NCBI RefSeq assembly: GCF_027853235.1
Contig: NZ_WKJG01000023.1
Location: 1 to 55,829 of the forward strand
DNA: 55,829 nucleotides
DNA from: Aliibacillus thermotolerans
Lineage (GTDB): Bacteria > Bacillota > Bacilli > Bacillales > Marinococcaceae
Direction: 5' to 3'
Shown piece after piece: positions 53,795 through 55,829 of the stretch; position 1 is the stretch's first letter, and each line of letters opens with the position of its first letter. The notes below the pieces were generated by a model. That model was not told the DNA's origin. It ran no database searches and was given only the letters and a program-made list of their open reading frames with translations. The position numbers and the translations under genes are program-made.

Positions 53795-53807
53795 AAGGTG
53801 GGTTTTT

Positions 53808-55676
53808 ATGGAAATTAAAGTTCCTAGAGAAATGTATTCTATAGAGGAAACTAATAATGATAGAAAAATTATTACTTCTTCTTCTGTCTTTGGAATTCTA
53901 TTTGACCAATTAAAGAAAAATATTGGAGAAAATAGAGTGAAAAGTTTTTTGTTTCATTTTGGTTGGGAAATGGGTGTAAAAGACGGTAAAAAAGCGCTTA
54001 AGAAAAATTTACCTATTGAAGCAATGATTAAGTACGGACCTAGACTCCATATTAAAAATGGTCACATCTCAGGAATCAATCACCAATGTAGGGTCCAGTT
54101 AAACAGAGATAAAAAAGTCATTTCCGTTTTAGGCCAAGGTGTTTGGCTCGATAGTTACGAAGCGAGAGAATACCGCAAAATGCAAGGTCTTTCGAATACA
54201 CCAGTGTGTCATACACTCACTGGTTACGCAAGTGGTTATATGTCCACCATTTTAAAGAAAACACTTTTAGCGAAAGAATTAACTTGTGTAGGTTGCGGTG
54301 ACAAAGAGTGTAGTTGGGTAATCAAGACGATAGAACAATGGGAAAATGATAAAGAAGAAGATCTCAATCTTTTCAAAAGACAAACGATTATTAATGAATT
54401 AAGTTATACGTACGATCAACTCCTGGAACAGCGAAAATTCCTTGAAGAGTTAGCCGATTTTCAAAAACAATTAACTGAAAAAATAGCTAGTGGCAGTGAT
54501 TTGAAAAAGCTTGCAGATAAAGCTTTTGAGATTATTAATATCCCTATTATCATTGAAAACACTGAGTCTGAAAAAATAACATATACTGGATTAACAGAAG
54601 AACAGTATGAAGTATTGACAAATGATATGGAACAATCAATGAAAGAAGGTACTTTACGTCAGAAAAATTACAAAGGGAGATTCAAGGGAAAAACGATTAC
54701 AACCGAAATACAAAAACGACTTGTTACCCCCATTATTGTCCAAAAAAGAGTGATTGGATATTGTTACTTTGTCTATGATGTCTATGATCGTAGTGTTGAA
54801 AAAAGCTTTGAAAAAGATTTTATATTATTAGATCGATTTAGTAACGCCGTTTCGCTTGTATTACTGAATGAAAAAACAGAGTTTGAATCTTTTGAACGGA
54901 TGAAAGGCAACTTTCTAGAAAAAATTATCGACGGCAGCTTACCTAAAAATGAAATTATTAAACGTGGTAATTTTATAGGGATAGATTTAACAAAGCCATT
55001 TTATATCATGATGATTGATTATAAATACAATGAAAATTCTATCGAAGAAGAATTTAAATTGTATGAACAAATTTACGAATATACAACCCGTTATTTTAAC
55101 AAGAAGAATCTGAACGTACTAGTAGGTCACGATGACAGTAAATTAATCGCTTATATCACTGCAGACAATTTTGATAATCAACATATACACAAATTAATGA
55201 CCGACTTCTATACTTATCTGAAAAGTCAATTACAAAAAATTCAAATATTTATTGGAATCAGTGATGTAGGGAAAGATATTCAAAATATTAATAAGTATGT
55301 GGAAGAAGCTCACACTTCCCTAGGTTTAGGCAATAATGATAATGTTACTTTTTTCAATGATTTAGGCATTTTAGGGATATTAATTAGTTCAAAAAATAAA
55401 AAAGCAATAAGGTTGTTAGCGGAGAAGGAATTAAGTCCTATCTTTAACAGTAAAAATGCCGACGAATTACTAAAAACGCTTTATTATTATTTACGAAACG
55501 GCAGGAAATTAGAGCAAACAACCATTGATCTTTCCTTATCCATAGGAGGACTACGACATAGAATTCGGAAAATAGAGGAATTACTTAAAAAAGACCTTCG
55601 AGATGCCGATGTTTGCCATGAACTATTACTTGTTATTCAATCATTAATTGCACTGGGAGAATGGAACGTCAAATAA
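53808..55676 (+). CDS. XylR_N / V4R / PucR-type transcriptional activator
   Basis: A 622-aa regulator. Residues about 20-100 resemble the XylR N-terminal ligand domain (IKYGPRLHIKNGHISGINHQ). Residues 110-195 are a V4R domain with its cysteine cluster (ELTCVGCGDKECSWVI). A coiled-coil linker (QLLEQRKFLEELADFQKQL) follows, then a GAF-like segment, and the C-terminal part has a PucR/CdaR layout ending in the HTH_30-like TIDLSLSIGGLRHRIRKIEELL. Such proteins activate catabolic genes on binding an aromatic or other small ligand. The targets are unknown and may lie beyond the window or in the hyu region. AAAAAGGTGG precedes the ATG. Confidence 0.8.
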   Translation: MEIKVPREMYSIEETNNDRKIITSSSVFGILFDQLKKNIGENRVKSFLFHFGWEMGVKDGKKALKKNLPIEAMIKYGPRLHIKNGHISGINHQCRVQLNRDKKVISVLGQGVWLDSYEAREYRKMQGLSNTPVCHTLTGYASGYMSTILKKTLLAKELTCVGCGDKECSWVIKTIEQWENDKEEDLNLFKRQTIINELSYTYDQLLEQRKFLEELADFQKQLTEKIASGSDLKKLADKAFEIINIPIIIENTESEKITYTGLTEEQYEVLTNDMEQSMKEGTLRQKNYKGRFKGKTITTEIQKRLVTPIIVQKRVIGYCYFVYDVYDRSVEKSFEKDFILLDRFSNAVSLVLLNEKTEFESFERMKGNFLEKIIDGSLPKNEIIKRGNFIGIDLTKPFYIMMIDYKYNENSIEEEFKLYEQIYEYTTRYFNKKNLNVLVGHDDSKLIAYITADNFDNQHIHKLMTDFYTYLKSQLQKIQIFIGISDVGKDIQNINKYVEEAHTSLGLGNNDNVTFFNDLGILGILISSKNKKAIRLLAEKELSPIFNSKNADELLKTLYYYLRNGRKLEQTTIDLSLSIGGLRHRIRKIEELLKKDLRDADVCHELLLVIQSLIALGEWNVK

Positions 55677-55702
55677 TACCCCATTTTTCAATCATTATTA
55701 AA

Positions 55703-55749
55703 GGGGCTGTCCAAAAAGTCAGTAGAAACTGACTTTTTGGAGTCCCTTT
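55703..55749 (+). terminator. Terminator of the activator gene, family 1-like palindrome
   Basis: TCCAAAAAGTCAGT pairs with ACTGACTTTTTGGA, with flanking GGG/CCC, followed by TTTT. GGGGCTGTCCAAAAAGTCA matches the terminal sequence of repeat family 1. Confidence 0.85.
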
Positions 55750-55829
55750 TCTATTTCTCATTTTGAAAAATGTGCACAAAAAAATCGCCCTTTATTGTAA
55801 AATGAAGTTACCACACAACATTTACAAAA

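Overview
The window is chromosomal DNA of a low-GC, spore-forming member of the Bacillaceae. The evidence is the gene set (pdaA, ytvI, a sinR-like gene, mreBH, cshA, yfmR, lplJ, SE1832 and FbpB families), strong AGGAGG ribosome binding sites, GTG/TTG starts, and intrinsic terminators after most units. The species cannot be named from the sequence alone. No rRNA, tRNA, prophage or CRISPR array was seen.

Layout. 1-126: right end of an IS200/IS605-like element carrying an omega-RNA-like hairpin set, abutting pdaA. 131-17.5 kb: housekeeping and stress genes, including AbgT transporter, MATE, OsmC, VLRF1, YtxH, FbpB-like, ferritin-like, msrA-msrB, DJ-1, RNase H, YuiF-like antiporter, lplJ, mreBH and a lone Fe-S PD-(D/E)XK nuclease. 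17.5-33.7 kb: acyl-CoA ligase, ytvI, a 3D-domain wall protein, small membrane proteins, EamA, a SinR homologue, a CPA1 antiporter, sfsA, sodC, yfmR and cshA. 33.8-45.2 kb: a catabolic region on the minus strand. 45.3-55.7 kb: DUF3870, a YtvA-like PAS-STAS protein, csp, recQ, sirtuin, a cyclic-2,3-diphosphoglycerate-synthetase-like GTPase, katG and a XylR_N/V4R/PucR-type activator.

Main system. On the minus strand, 44890 to 33857 encodes an ATP-dependent lactam hydrolase pair (HyuA/HyuB, OplA/OplB-like), an APC permease, a GABA/5-aminovalerate-type aminotransferase, a semialdehyde dehydrogenase, a CaiB-type CoA-transferase resembling succinyl-CoA:glutarate CoA-transferase, and an acyl-CoA dehydrogenase with the arginine typical of glutaryl-CoA dehydrogenase. 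Read in order they form a route from a lactam (best guess delta-valerolactam, or 5-aminovalerate entering directly) through glutarate to crotonyl-CoA. The seven genes fall into two transcription units. Each unit has its own sigma-A promoter, then a leader RNA that begins with a hairpin carrying an asymmetric internal loop, then about 85-90 nt, then an intrinsic terminator whose 5' arm starts AGCCAGTTATAT. This looks like a matched pair of transcription attenuators, possibly a new riboswitch or antitermination target, joining the two halves of the pathway. A near-consensus cre site lies between the first terminator and hyuA.

Repeats. Two dispersed non-coding repeat families stand out. Family 1 (copies at 2649, 11556, 25122, 31461) has imperfect terminal inverted repeats, a terminator-like palindrome and a variable array of about 52-nt hairpin-forming units. 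One copy supplies the stop codon of the CPA1 antiporter. Family 2 (copies at 21850 and 31797, in opposite orientation) is rich in TCGTATGA/TCATACGA palindromes.
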